DNA from: Cyclobacteriaceae bacterium
GTDB taxonomy: Bacteria > Bacteroidota > Bacteroidia > Cytophagales > Cyclobacteriaceae
DNA length: 64,000 nucleotides
NCBI GenBank assembly: GCA_026129485.1
Contig: JAHCHY010000019.1
Location: 22,749 to 86,748, forward strand
Direction: 5' to 3'
Made by a program: the position numbers and the translations under genes. Shown here piece after piece: positions 8,387 to 17,905 of the stretch; position 1 is the first letter of the stretch; each line of letters opens with the position of its first letter. Below the pieces are notes generated by a model that saw only the letters and a program-made list of their open reading frames with translations, made no database searches and had not been told where the DNA came from.

Positions 8387-10189
8387 ATGATTCGTTATTA
8401 TTGGTGGGTATTACTGCTTTTTTCAATTACAGCTTTGGGTCAGCAGGATTCTTCAAGGCTTTTACAACAAGTAGTTATGCAAAGCAATCGCATTCAAACC
8501 GGATTCGATGAAACAGCAGCCAGCGTGGTTATTATTACTGCATCAGACCTTAAGCAGGCGCCCGCTATCAGCGTAAGCGACCTGCTGCACTATGTTGCCG
8601 GGGTAGATATCCGCCAACGCGGTGCACATGGCGTACAGGCCGATGCCGGCATTCGCGGCAGCACGTTCGACCAGGTGCTGATCCTGGTTAACGGCATTAA
8701 GATAAGCGATGCCCAAACGGGACATCATTCGCTCAACCTTCCGGTTGATATTGACAACATCGAACGCATTGAAGTCTTGAAAGGGCCCGCAGCACGCATA
8801 TTCGGTCAGAATGCCTTTGCGGGCGCAATTAACATCATCACCAAAAATCCGGATAAGTCGCTTGTTACGTTGCAGGCTATTGGCGGTGGTAATGGACTGG
8901 GCGGTTTCAGAATCAGTGCCGCACAAACAGGCGAACGGGTTAAACACTATCTATCCGCTTCGCGCGATTTTTCAGACGGGTACCAATACAACACAGCTTA
9001 CCAGGTCAATAACTTCTTTTATCAATCGCAGGTAAATACAACAGCCGGAAAGCTGAACCTGTTAGCCGGATATACCACACGCGATTTTGGCGCGAACGGA
9101 TTTTATGCCAGCCCGGCAGCAAGAGAACAACATGAAACCGTACAAACCAGTCTTACCGCTGTTACATTAGAAACCCAACCCGCAAAGAACATAACAATAA
9201 ATCATCGCTTGTACTGGCGCAGAAACCAGGATGAATATGTGTATAACCGGTTTAACCCAACCGCTTACCGCAACTTTCACTTAAACAATACGTTGGGCTA
9301 CGAAGCCAATGCCACGCTTGCTCATAAGCATAGCAGCACCGGGCTTGGTGCAGATATAAACCAACTCTGGCTGCGCAGCACAAACCTGGGCGATCGTGCG
9401 CGTACCGTGGCAACAGTATTTGCCGAACATCGTGTTGAGCTGCTCGACAAGCGACTTCACGTTACACCGGGTGTGCAGCTGAATTATTATTCTGATTTCG
9501 GCACTAACTTTTTCCCGGGATTAGATGCCGGGTATAGGGTTACACCTGCATTATCCGTTTTTGGTAACATGGGCTACACATACCGTGTGCCTACGTATAC
9601 CGATCTGTATTATAGCGATCCGGCCAACCTCGGCAACCCGGATCTGAAACCCGAGTACGCTGTTTCGTATGAAGGCGGATTAAAATTTCATCATGCAACC
9701 TTACAAGGCCAGGTATCTTATTTTGTACGTAATGGTAAACGGATTATCGATTGGACCAAAGCGCAGGACAGCGACCCCTGGCGGCCCGACAACCTGATTG
9801 GCGTGAACATGCAGGGCATTGATCTGAATTTTACATGGAAGCCTGTTACGGCTGCCCAATTAAATAGTGGCTACACATATATCGATGCCGATAAAGTAAC
9901 CGATGCTGGTTTCTCGCGGTATGCTTTGGAAAATCTGAAACACCAGGTAACCAGCGGAGTTACCTTGTTTTATACGAAAACACTTTCACATTCTATTAAC
10001 TACAGGTACTGCGATCGTCTAAACCTGCCCGATTATCATTTGTTTGATACCCGGCTGATGTGGCAGGGCAAAGCTTTTGGCGTTTTTACAGACGTTACCA
10101 ATGTATTTAACGTTTCATACCGGGAAACCAATCTTGTAACCATGCCGGGCCGGTGGTTTAAAGCTGGAGTGAATTATAGATTTGAATAG
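8387..10189 (+). CDS. TonB-dependent outer-membrane receptor (BtuB/siderophore-like)
   Basis: The 600-residue protein starts at the ATG at 8387, which gives a signal peptide ending SITALGQ; an upstream in-frame TTG at 8321 would put extra residues before it. The plug domain runs from about residue 30 to 150 (RGSTFDQVLILVNGI, then IERIEVLKGPAARIFG and GAINIITK), followed by a 22-strand barrel ending in an aromatic residue (GVNYRFE). It lacks the SusC N-terminal carboxypeptidase-like domain and has no SusD partner, so vitamin B12, a siderophore or a metal complex is more likely than a glycan. The stop lies one base before the ATG of the YiiX-like gene, implying co-transcription. Confidence 0.88.
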   Translation: MIRYYWWVLLLFSITALGQQDSSRLLQQVVMQSNRIQTGFDETAASVVIITASDLKQAPAISVSDLLHYVAGVDIRQRGAHGVQADAGIRGSTFDQVLILVNGIKISDAQTGHHSLNLPVDIDNIERIEVLKGPAARIFGQNAFAGAINIITKNPDKSLVTLQAIGGGNGLGGFRISAAQTGERVKHYLSASRDFSDGYQYNTAYQVNNFFYQSQVNTTAGKLNLLAGYTTRDFGANGFYASPAAREQHETVQTSLTAVTLETQPAKNITINHRLYWRRNQDEYVYNRFNPTAYRNFHLNNTLGYEANATLAHKHSSTGLGADINQLWLRSTNLGDRARTVATVFAEHRVELLDKRLHVTPGVQLNYYSDFGTNFFPGLDAGYRVTPALSVFGNMGYTYRVPTYTDLYYSDPANLGNPDLKPEYAVSYEGGLKFHHATLQGQVSYFVRNGKRIIDWTKAQDSDPWRPDNLIGVNMQGIDLNFTWKPVTAAQLNSGYTYIDADKVTDAGFSRYALENLKHQVTSGVTLFYTKTLSHSINYRYCDRLNLPDYHLFDTRLMWQGKAFGVFTDVTNVFNVSYRETNLVTMPGRWFKAGVNYRFE

Positions 10190-10190
10190 C

Positions 10191-10832
10191 ATGAGGCAGA
10201 TTCTTTTGATAGTCGTGGTTGGCCTTTTAGGTGCATGCGGCTTGTTTGTGCTCACTATAAAACTAATGGCAGATAAGGCCCCACCGGGAATTAACCTTCA
10301 AAACGGAGATATTATTTTTCAGGCTTCGCGCTCCGGCCAAAGCAAAGCCATCCAGTTGGCCACGCAATCCCGGTACAGCCACATGGGCATTCTTTATAAG
10401 AAAGACGGTGAGTATTATGTATATGAAGCCGTTCAGCCTGTAAAGCTTACACCTTTAAACGAATGGATTAAACGAGGTGAGAAATCTCATTATGTAGTTA
10501 AACGTTTAAAGAATGCAGAAGTATTAACTCACGATGCGATCCTAAAAATGAAAGCTGCCGGAGAAAAATTCTCAGGTAAAGATTATGATCTGTATTTTGA
10601 ATGGACGGATGACCGTATCTATTGTTCTGAGCTGGTTTGGAAAATTTATGATGAAGCGCTTAATATCCAATTGGGGGAATTGCAAGAGCTTGGAGAGTTT
10701 GATTTAAGCAGCGCTACCGTAAAAGATAAGCTGGCTGAACGTTACGGCAATCATATCCCGTTACATGAAAAGGTTATTTCGCCTGCGCGTATTTTTAATT
10801 CCGATAAGCTGGTAACCGTTTACGGGGAGTAA
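10191..10832 (+). CDS. YiiX/YebB-like (permuted NlpC/P60 papain fold) lipoprotein
   Basis: The 213-residue protein begins at the ATG at 10191 directly after the receptor stop; a TTG start at 10182 would overlap it. The signal sequence ends in the lipobox LLGAC, giving a lipoprotein. The core has the order seen in permuted papain-like amidases: GDIIFQ, then YSHMGIL with the catalytic His, a Glu a few residues later in YEAVQPV, and the Cys in YCSELVWKIY near the C-terminal third. Family members cleave or bind acylated peptides or cell-wall peptides; the substrate is unknown. Tight coupling with a TonB receptor suggests a shared physiological role. A strong hairpin terminates the pair. Confidence 0.8.
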   Translation: MRQILLIVVVGLLGACGLFVLTIKLMADKAPPGINLQNGDIIFQASRSGQSKAIQLATQSRYSHMGILYKKDGEYYVYEAVQPVKLTPLNEWIKRGEKSHYVVKRLKNAEVLTHDAILKMKAAGEKFSGKDYDLYFEWTDDRIYCSELVWKIYDEALNIQLGELQELGEFDLSSATVKDKLAERYGNHIPLHEKVISPARIFNSDKLVTVYGE

Positions 10833-10838
10833 GCAATA

Positions 10839-10871
10839 AGACCTATAAGGCTTCTAAAGCCTTATAGGTCT
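10839..10871. terminator. Bidirectional intrinsic terminator
   Basis: A perfect 15-bp inverted repeat (10839-10853 and 10857-10871, AGACCTATAAGGCTT) with a 3-nt loop lies in the short gap between converging genes, followed by TTTACTTAATT on the plus strand. Confidence 0.85.
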
Positions 10872-10879
10872 TTACTTAA

Positions 10880-13435
10880 TTACTTCGGATCCAATGCCTG
10901 GTTAATTCTTACCAATACATCCTGCAAGTGATATTTACTTAGCTTATCTGCCGTGCGCGGTATGGCTGCGTTTACTTCGCCACGCAAGGCAACAAGGTGC
11001 GCTCTTGAAAGCGAGATCACATCGCTTTTCTTGGGATCGGCCACAGGCGATGCCGGTGATGCCGGGAAGAACGGGCTTGAGAAACCGAATCCACCGGAAG
11101 GAGGAGCGCCTGAAGGAGGATTCAACAAAGCAATCAGCTTCTCCACATGCACTTTCTGCAGGTTGCGCCTGAAGTTATCGATGGTTTTACCAGTGCTTAG
11201 TTCAGACCAGATGCCTTTTCTCAAATCAGTAAACAAATCGTCAAGACTATATGCATTAGCGGTAAGGGCGCTGCTTTCAACCAGGCGCTGCATTCTCGAA
11301 TAATCGTGCAATGCATTAATGGTGGCTTCCTGCATCTGGCGCACCTGTTCCACACCGGAGCCCGGGCGGGTAAGGCTCAATACGTTCTGATCCAGCAACC
11401 ACTTAGGCGTTTCAAACAGTTGCCTGTTCAAAAATGCAACTGCATCGCGTTGCAGGTTTTTAGGTGTAGGCTCATACACTGCTCCGCCCTCATCATACGT
11501 TTTAGGCGTTTCGTAAATACCACCCACATACTTGGTAACATGGCCCATGTACCTGCGGTATTGGCCTACCGCCTGGTTATACATCTCATCCAGCTTCTTA
11601 TAGTTTTCTGCTTCTTCCGTGTACCAGTCTTTCAGGCTTGGCAGAATGCGTTTCAGGTTTTTGATGCCGTAATCGCTGGCCAGCATGGCATTGTTACCAA
11701 GGTCTTCGCTTTGCGAACGCGGGTCGTATGGGTTGATCTCCGTGCCGAACCAGTAAACCGGGTCGCGGTGCTCCAGCACCCACTTGTTCAGTATCTTTTT
11801 ATCCTCCTCGGCAGACTTCGTATCAAAAATCGGCTTGTAGCCCCATTCAATGGCCCAGCGATCGTACGCGCCTACACGCGGAAACAAAGTGGTTACACCA
11901 TCTTCGGGCTGCGCCACATAATTAAAACGCGCATAGTCCATAATAGAAGGTGTATGGCCGTGTTTATTCTGATATTCTTTATCGCGCAGCTTTTCTACAG
12001 GTGTTGAGTTACTGGATATAAAATTATGGCGAAGGCCCAGCGTATGCCCCACTTCGTGCGATGCCACAAACCGGATCAGCTCACCCATCAGGTCATCATC
12101 AAACTGACGCTTGCGTGCACGGGGATCTACGGCTGCTGTTTGAATCGTGTACCAACTGTTCAGCAGGCTCATTACGTTGTGATACCATTGAATGTGGCTT
12201 TCAATAATTTCTCCGGTACGCGGATCATGCACATTCGGCCCGCTGGCATTCTGAATATCGGATGCGAGGTAACGGATAAATGAATAACGGGCATCTTCCG
12301 TACTGATGGTTGTATCGCCAGCCGGAACTTCTTTGGCCAGAATAGCATTTTTAAAACCGGCCTGCTCGAAAGCAACCTGCCAGTCTTCAATTCCCAGCTT
12401 CAGGTATTTTACCCACTTGGCAGGTGTTGCCGGATCGATATAATAAACAATCGGCTTGATTGGCTCTACCAATTCTCCGCGCTTCATCTTCGCTACATCT
12501 TCCGGTTTGGGTTCCAACCGCCAGCGCACCGCAAACACTTCCGTTTCCGATTTGTGCGATTCTTCACCAAATACCGTGTAGCCGTTGGCAAAGTAACCCA
12601 CACGCGGATCGAATAATCTTTTCTGAGCAGGCACCTTAGGCAACAAAATCATGGATGTATTTAACTCTACCGTAACCACACCCGAGCTTGAGCCTGCAGG
12701 CAAAACGGTTACCTGCTGCTGGCCCGGGGGCGGCAGGTTAGACGTAAACGTTTTTACCATTCTGACTTCCGTATTGATCGGGTAAGACTTGATGCTCTGG
12801 ATATAAGAACGATCAGCCATGAGAGTAGTAAGGCTGTATGCGCGCTTGGATTGCGGCCGCAGTGAAACAATCTGGTTATCGCCTTTAAAAAATTCTTTTA
12901 CATTAATCACCACTGATGTGTCCTTGCGGATGGCCTTAATGTCGAACGATGCTGCAATAGGCTCAACATTGGAATTTCTTACCGCCTGCATAATAGGCTT
13001 AAGCGTATCGGCACTTTCGCTGAGGTAAAGCACCACACGAAGAAACAGCTTATTATCGGGGCCTTTTTCCCAACGCAGCACCTGGCTGCTCTCCTGCCTT
13101 CCGCCATAGCCGGCACCCGCAGGTGTTTTGGCCACACGGGTAACTGCCATAAACTCACGCCCCAGCAGGCTGTCGGGCACTTCAAAGAAATAATCGTCAT
13201 TGATTTTATGAACGGTAAAAAGTCCTTTCTGGGTTTTTGCCCTGGCGGTAATCACCTGCTTGTACGGTTTGGGGCCGGGAAGCGCTGGAGCTTTCGCTTT
13301 GGTGGTATCGGCCTTTGCCGGGACAGCCGTTGCCGGCTTCTTATCATCTTTTTTCTTTGATTTTTGTGCGGATACGGGCAATGCCAGCGCAAGACATAGC
13401 ACCAGCCCGATAAAAAAGGTAAACGATCTCATCAT
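10880..13435 (-). CDS. Large secreted zinc-dependent metalloprotease (DUF5117/DUF4953 type)
   Basis: The 851-residue protein has a signal peptide ending LPVSAQ, then a Lys/Ala-rich linker. The catalytic helix HEVGHTLGLRH (HExxHxxGxxH, near residue 460) and the downstream SIMDY Met-turn place it in the metzincin clan. The flanking regions match the DUF5117-DUF4953 architecture found widely in Bacteroidetes and other phyla as zinc-dependent metalloprotease. There is no T9SS tail and no lipobox, so a periplasmic or peripheral outer-membrane location is most likely. The C-terminal region (residues about 770-800) holds a Gly/Pro/Ser-rich low-complexity stretch. The start could be either of two adjacent ATGs (13435 or 13432). 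Confidence 0.85.
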   Translation of the reverse strand: MMRSFTFFIGLVLCLALALPVSAQKSKKKDDKKPATAVPAKADTTKAKAPALPGPKPYKQVITARAKTQKGLFTVHKINDDYFFEVPDSLLGREFMAVTRVAKTPAGAGYGGRQESSQVLRWEKGPDNKLFLRVVLYLSESADTLKPIMQAVRNSNVEPIAASFDIKAIRKDTSVVINVKEFFKGDNQIVSLRPQSKRAYSLTTLMADRSYIQSIKSYPINTEVRMVKTFTSNLPPPGQQQVTVLPAGSSSGVVTVELNTSMILLPKVPAQKRLFDPRVGYFANGYTVFGEESHKSETEVFAVRWRLEPKPEDVAKMKRGELVEPIKPIVYYIDPATPAKWVKYLKLGIEDWQVAFEQAGFKNAILAKEVPAGDTTISTEDARYSFIRYLASDIQNASGPNVHDPRTGEIIESHIQWYHNVMSLLNSWYTIQTAAVDPRARKRQFDDDLMGELIRFVASHEVGHTLGLRHNFISSNSTPVEKLRDKEYQNKHGHTPSIMDYARFNYVAQPEDGVTTLFPRVGAYDRWAIEWGYKPIFDTKSAEEDKKILNKWVLEHRDPVYWFGTEINPYDPRSQSEDLGNNAMLASDYGIKNLKRILPSLKDWYTEEAENYKKLDEMYNQAVGQYRRYMGHVTKYVGGIYETPKTYDEGGAVYEPTPKNLQRDAVAFLNRQLFETPKWLLDQNVLSLTRPGSGVEQVRQMQEATINALHDYSRMQRLVESSALTANAYSLDDLFTDLRKGIWSELSTGKTIDNFRRNLQKVHVEKLIALLNPPSGAPPSGGFGFSSPFFPASPASPVADPKKSDVISLSRAHLVALRGEVNAAIPRTADKLSKYHLQDVLVRINQALDPK

Positions 13436-13569
13436 AGCATAATATGTTTGAGGCGAAACTAATTGGCCCCCGGCACATTATACAATGAATTGTGGGATGG
13501 ATGGCTTCCTGTTTTATCCGGGCCCGCACCGGCTGGCTAATCAAAACAATAAAGAGAAATGAAATACTT

Positions 13570-15165
13570 TCATTTAAGCACGCTTTTTGTATCGATCAGT
13601 TGGTTGCCTAAATCATGAGTAGCCCAATCCAGCTTATTTCCCGAAACCCGGAACCTTATATAATGATGGGCTTTGATTACAGTATCCATCTTTGGTTGCG
13701 CTGATGATTCTGCCGGTTCCAAAGAACCACCTCCACCACCGGTTATAATAAAATGGGTACGTTGCTTACCATAGTGCTTTACCATACGCTCATAGTCATG
13801 CGTATGGCCTGCAATCACAAAATCAATTCCGGCTTCTTCCATTACCGGTTCTAACAATTCGCGCACAACAGCATCACCCTGGTAACCCGCCCAGCCCTGC
13901 GAATACGGAGGTTGATGAACAAACACAAAACGCCATGCAGCTCTTTTCCATTTGTCCGATTGGAGCTGCCCGTAAAACCAATCTCTTTGCTCTTCCGGAA
14001 ACCCGATTGGAAATTGTGTATTGGGATCTATGGCTATGAAGGCACAGTTGGCATAAGTCCACGCAAAGTAGGGTTTGCCTGCTGGCGATGCGTATTGATG
14101 ATACCCCTGCGGGTTAAGATCAGTATAGTAGCCATCATAATCATGATTGCCGGCTATAAGATAAGCTGGCCGGTTAGCTGTATAATCTGATAACAAACCC
14201 GTAAATGCACGCCATTCTTCCGCTTTGCAACCATTGCCGACCAGGTCGCCTACCCCGACTGTAAAAGCGTCCTGTTCCTGGCTAAGATGCTGGATGTGTT
14301 TTTGAAAGCTATGCCAACCCGACTGGCTATCGCCCCAAACGCTGAATGAGAAATCCTGCTTTTCAGCCGCTACCGGGTAAACCGGGGTGCAATAGCTACC
14401 CGAACAGATTTTATAAAACCAATCTGTATCAGGTATAGTAATGTTGAATGATACCAGCTTCCCTTCTTCCTGTTCTGCCTGATTTAATTTACCCGGCTCC
14501 AAACCCCAATGCAGTTTTACCGGATCTCCTTCCGTAATCAATCGAATGGTAAAAAAAGAATCCGTGCGCGTTAACCATGGGCCGACCCATAGCGGTAACC
14601 GTGAATCGATCTGTAACACCTGCTTCTCATGCTTACGCTTTGCAGCAAGCTGCTTTTCATACTCCTGCTGCAGGGCTTCAAAATGTTCTTCCCTGAAGTA
14701 AGAAACTCTTTTCAATCCACCGGACATCGCATTGTTGAGAACCCGTATCAGCACATGCGCATCCTCAACTGCAAACACTTTAAATGCATCGCCCTGAATC
14801 CGTTCTGCCGCTTCATCATTTATCCATACCTGCGCCCCGTCATCCGCCTGGATGCTCAGCACACCGTTTCCAGAGAAAGAGATAATTTGCTTATACCACA
14901 ATGCCGTATTGGGACTAAGCACCCGATGCGGCAGCTCAACAAGACTATCGGGTTGGGGTAGCTGCGCTACAAACAAGGTTTCATCCGGAAGTCCTTTAAC
15001 ATACTTCCAGCCCGAATTAAAAACCGAATCCGGAGAACTGCTAAAAATTTCCGGTTGAGCGTACGAACCCGGTTCCTGCCAAAGTACGGAGTATGGCAGT
15101 TGTGCGGTCTGTCCAGGTTGGCAGGCAAACCACACAACTGCCAATACCCATAATCTTATTTTCAC
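13570..15165 (-). CDS. Purple-acid-phosphatase-like metallophosphoesterase
   Basis: A 531-residue exported protein. The start is GTG at 15165, overlapping the TGA stop of the upstream gene as GTGA, which implies translational coupling. The N-terminus is a signal sequence with a Cys at residue 15 (VWFAC), a non-canonical but possible lipobox. Residues about 40-250 are beta-rich. The catalytic domain carries the calcineurin-type metal motifs in order: WGDSQSG, GVGDLVGNG, IAGNHDYDG, FVHQPPYS and IAGHTHDYER. Such enzymes hydrolyse phosphomono- or diesters. The gene is last in an operon behind SusC, SusD and an alkaline-phosphatase-like enzyme, suggesting extracellular or periplasmic phosphorus scavenging. 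Confidence 0.85.
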   Translation of the reverse strand: MKIRLWVLAVVWFACQPGQTAQLPYSVLWQEPGSYAQPEIFSSSPDSVFNSGWKYVKGLPDETLFVAQLPQPDSLVELPHRVLSPNTALWYKQIISFSGNGVLSIQADDGAQVWINDEAAERIQGDAFKVFAVEDAHVLIRVLNNAMSGGLKRVSYFREEHFEALQQEYEKQLAAKRKHEKQVLQIDSRLPLWVGPWLTRTDSFFTIRLITEGDPVKLHWGLEPGKLNQAEQEEGKLVSFNITIPDTDWFYKICSGSYCTPVYPVAAEKQDFSFSVWGDSQSGWHSFQKHIQHLSQEQDAFTVGVGDLVGNGCKAEEWRAFTGLLSDYTANRPAYLIAGNHDYDGYYTDLNPQGYHQYASPAGKPYFAWTYANCAFIAIDPNTQFPIGFPEEQRDWFYGQLQSDKWKRAAWRFVFVHQPPYSQGWAGYQGDAVVRELLEPVMEEAGIDFVIAGHTHDYERMVKHYGKQRTHFIITGGGGGSLEPAESSAQPKMDTVIKAHHYIRFRVSGNKLDWATHDLGNQLIDTKSVLK

Positions 15166-16253
15166 TTGCTCAGCTCCAATGGCTTACCAGCCTTGCCATC
15201 TTGTGTGAAAGTAAGGCCCAGCAAACCGGCTGCTGTTGCGGCTACCTGGTTTTGATATAGCTGCCCGGCAACTTTTACTTCTCCCTGTGCTTTGACACCC
15301 GCTCCAATTGCGGCAATCCAGATCTGATCGGCACCTTTAATTTTTGTTCCGTGACTGCGCCATTCATCTGCCGGAATAGTTCCCCGGCCATGATCGGTAG
15401 TAATAACAATTGCCGTTTTATTGCGATACTGAGGTTCGGACTGCACCCATTCCCAAACGGCTTTTATAAACTGGTCGGTTTGATAAGCGGATTTAAGGTA
15501 AGCATCATACTTTCCGTTGTGCGCAAAATCATCTGTTTCGCCATAGGCAATGTAAACCACTTTCGGCTTATACTTTTTCATGTACTCAAGCGCATAGTGA
15601 TGCGTAAATGCATCTAACCGCACACCACCCCAGGGGCTTGGTATTTCTACCTGTAGTTCATTCAAAAAAACTTCTCGTGGTGATAACCTGGTTTGTGTAG
15701 CTGGTTTGAACCCTGCATTTACAGGAACACCGCTGCGCTCTTCATTAATGATGAACGGGAAAACATCCCACGAGCCAAAAGCTGCAACTTTACCTTTATA
15801 CTTTGCCTGCTTATTTAAAAACTCTAAAACCGTTTCGTTCGGGTTATTGAATTTATCATTACTCTTTATGCGTTGATCGTCTGCAAAGCCCGAGAGAATC
15901 TCATTGTAGCCCGGATAAGAAAACCACATGTTATTGGAGCAGTTAACATTATTATCATAAGTCCTGTTACCAAACAAAACTCCTTCCTTAGCCAGCGTGC
16001 TCCAGAAAAAGGGCATTAGTTTTTCTCTGCGGATTTCTGACTGATCGTGCCAGAAACGGGCACGCAGGCCCACTACATCATCCACATACTCTTTGTTTTT
16101 TATTAATGCGGAATCAGCCCCGGTAAACACTTCCTGCCAACGCATACCATCCAGCGTAATCAGGATGATGTTTTCGGCTGGCGTTTGCGCAAATGCAGCC
16201 AGGTCAGATAAAAAAAATATCAAAACAGCTACTACAATTCTATTTCGTTTCAT
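15162..16253 (-). CDS. Alkaline phosphatase/phosphodiesterase superfamily exported enzyme
   Basis: The 363-residue protein is started at the ATG at 16253, so that a typical signal peptide (MKRNRIVVAVLIFF to AFAQ) leads; an ATG at 16268 would add five residues. Metal-ligand motifs of the alkaline phosphatase superfamily are visible: ITLDGMRW (Asp35), the nucleophile region NMWFSYPGYNEI, YGETDDFAHNG, TTDHGRGT, and a later His in RSHGTK. Members include phosphatases, phosphodiesterases and sulfatases; there is no sulfatase C/S-x-P-x-R signature, so a phosphoester substrate is favoured. It overlaps the next gene by 4 nt. A terminator-like hairpin separates it from SusD, so it may also have its own promoter. 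Confidence 0.8.
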   Translation of the reverse strand: MKRNRIVVAVLIFFLSDLAAFAQTPAENIILITLDGMRWQEVFTGADSALIKNKEYVDDVVGLRARFWHDQSEIRREKLMPFFWSTLAKEGVLFGNRTYDNNVNCSNNMWFSYPGYNEILSGFADDQRIKSNDKFNNPNETVLEFLNKQAKYKGKVAAFGSWDVFPFIINEERSGVPVNAGFKPATQTRLSPREVFLNELQVEIPSPWGGVRLDAFTHHYALEYMKKYKPKVVYIAYGETDDFAHNGKYDAYLKSAYQTDQFIKAVWEWVQSEPQYRNKTAIVITTDHGRGTIPADEWRSHGTKIKGADQIWIAAIGAGVKAQGEVKVAGQLYQNQVAATAAGLLGLTFTQDGKAGKPLELSK

Positions 16254-16287
16254 AATTCGGAAAAGCATTTAAAATTAAAAACCTAAA

Positions 16288-16325
16288 TTAAAAACAGCCG
16301 GGAAAAAAATCTCCCGACTGTTCAA
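16288..16325 (-). terminator. Intrinsic terminator after susD-like gene
   Basis: Stem ACAGCCGGGA (16294-16303) pairs with TCCCGACTGT (16312-16321) with one mismatch. On the minus strand it is followed by a T-rich tract. It lies between the SusD-like gene and the phosphatase genes and may give partial read-through. Confidence 0.6.
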
Positions 16326-16347
16326 CCAAAACACTAATTAAACCCAA

Positions 16348-17883
16348 TTAATCTTTATCCCACCAAACCGGTGTATTAATATCATCGGCACCCTGACGGG
16401 CCACTGCCTCTGCACGATTTGTTCCGTTCAGGGATTGCTCGGACTGAGGGTATATATACCGTACCGGTATTTTGTTGCCATTCAGATTAGCCGGCCCCGG
16501 AGTAAGCGCAGGCAGCCCTGTTCTGCGCCAGTCGTACCACGCCTCCAGGCCATTGAAGAAAAGAGCGACCCATTTTTGTGTCGCTATTTTTTCCAAACGT
16601 TCTGCGGATGTTCCGGTATAGGCTACCGCTGACTGGTCAAAGTAACCGGCTGGAAGGGTAAGGTCAATTCCATATTCGGAAGGAACAATGTCCCTGTAAA
16701 AATCCAAGTTCGCATTGATGCCGTTCAGGTAAAAGGTTTCTGCATCACCTGCTGTAAGAATACCGCGCTCGCGGGCTTCTGCAAGAATGAACTGCAATTC
16801 GGCATAGGTCATGATCAACCCCCGGGGGGCATCCGGCACGGGCGGGTTTTGACCAACATCACCACATACCAAGCATGCAAACGTGTAGCCTACACGCGAA
16901 ATGTTAAGCACTCCCCCGTTATAGGCTTGAGCCTGCGTGTCTTCCAGCCCGTTGGGTACGCCCGAGATAACCGGTGTTCCTGCTGTTACCGATGCTTCTG
17001 TCGGCCTTCCGAAAACGGCCAGACGAGGATCATCGATAGACACCAGGTAGTCGCCCAGCCGTTTGCTAAGCCTGAATTCATCAAACGATCCTACACGGGT
17101 ATCATATAACGGCCATTGGTTGGGGGCCGCTGCAAGGTATTTCAGCACAGCGTTATCATCATTATCTTCAAAAACCGGGTTTTGTGCCGGGTTGCTTACA
17201 ATAGTATTGAAATCAGCCGATATATTCTTTTTGTTGGATATGCGCATCAGGTAACGCAGCCGCAGGGAGTTGGCCAGCTTGCGCCATTGGATAATGGATG
17301 CCTGACCTCCGCCATAAATTATATCACCGGAAATAGCTTCCGTGCTGGTTCCTAAAATTTCGTTTGCTCTTTTCAGATCAGCCAGGATACCTTCATAAAT
17401 AGACTCCTGCGTATCATACTTGGTAAGATAAATACCCTGGGTTTTTCCCTGGGTTGCTTCCGAATAAGGAATATCTCCGTAGGCATCCGTAGCCAGCGAG
17501 AACAACCACGATTTTAATATGAGCGCCACACCGAGGTAGTTGTTCTGCACAGGGTCTGCTGTTTCAGCACTGGTAATAATATTCTGAACGTTGCGCATGT
17601 TTCCATATACGCTGTTCCATATACCATTTCTTTCGTTCCATAAGTAACGGTCTTCATTCACAAACTGGATCTTGGCTGTTTGCTGCACCACAATATTGCC
17701 AATGCCCCATGCTTCGCCTACCTGGTTGTTCACCGCGTTACGGATAATGCCAGCCAATAAAAGGTTGGGACTTACGGAAGTAGGCACGTTTTTGTTTGTA
17801 TTGATCTCCTCAAAGTTTTTGTCGCAGGCTGCTACCAGGAACATACCCGCAAGGACTAAACCGGTTTTAAAAAATGTTTTCAT
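16348..17883 (-). CDS. SusD/RagB-family nutrient-binding outer-membrane lipoprotein (SusD-like_2 type)
   Basis: A 511-residue protein starting at the ATG at 17883; a much earlier in-frame ATG at 18027 lies inside the SusC gene and is rejected. The signal ends in a lipobox (MFLVAACDK). The sequence after it (FEEINTNKNVPTSVSPNLLL) is characteristic of the SusD-like_2 subfamily, which binds substrate at the surface and lids the SusC barrel. Tetratricopeptide-like helices fill the N-terminal half. This subfamily is often tied to non-glycan nutrients such as peptides or other organics (family knowledge). The genes downstream are phosphatases, not glycosidases. It begins 22 nt after the SusC stop. 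Confidence 0.9.
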   Translation of the reverse strand: MKTFFKTGLVLAGMFLVAACDKNFEEINTNKNVPTSVSPNLLLAGIIRNAVNNQVGEAWGIGNIVVQQTAKIQFVNEDRYLWNERNGIWNSVYGNMRNVQNIITSAETADPVQNNYLGVALILKSWLFSLATDAYGDIPYSEATQGKTQGIYLTKYDTQESIYEGILADLKRANEILGTSTEAISGDIIYGGGQASIIQWRKLANSLRLRYLMRISNKKNISADFNTIVSNPAQNPVFEDNDDNAVLKYLAAAPNQWPLYDTRVGSFDEFRLSKRLGDYLVSIDDPRLAVFGRPTEASVTAGTPVISGVPNGLEDTQAQAYNGGVLNISRVGYTFACLVCGDVGQNPPVPDAPRGLIMTYAELQFILAEARERGILTAGDAETFYLNGINANLDFYRDIVPSEYGIDLTLPAGYFDQSAVAYTGTSAERLEKIATQKWVALFFNGLEAWYDWRRTGLPALTPGPANLNGNKIPVRYIYPQSEQSLNGTNRAEAVARQGADDINTPVWWDKD

Positions 17884-17905
17884 AATGCTTGATCTTGTCG
17901 GGTGA

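Noticed and set aside
13344-13544. Short minus-strand frame of 66 codons before the large metalloprotease
   Set aside because: It overlaps the metalloprotease N-terminus in another frame and has no recognisable domain or signal.
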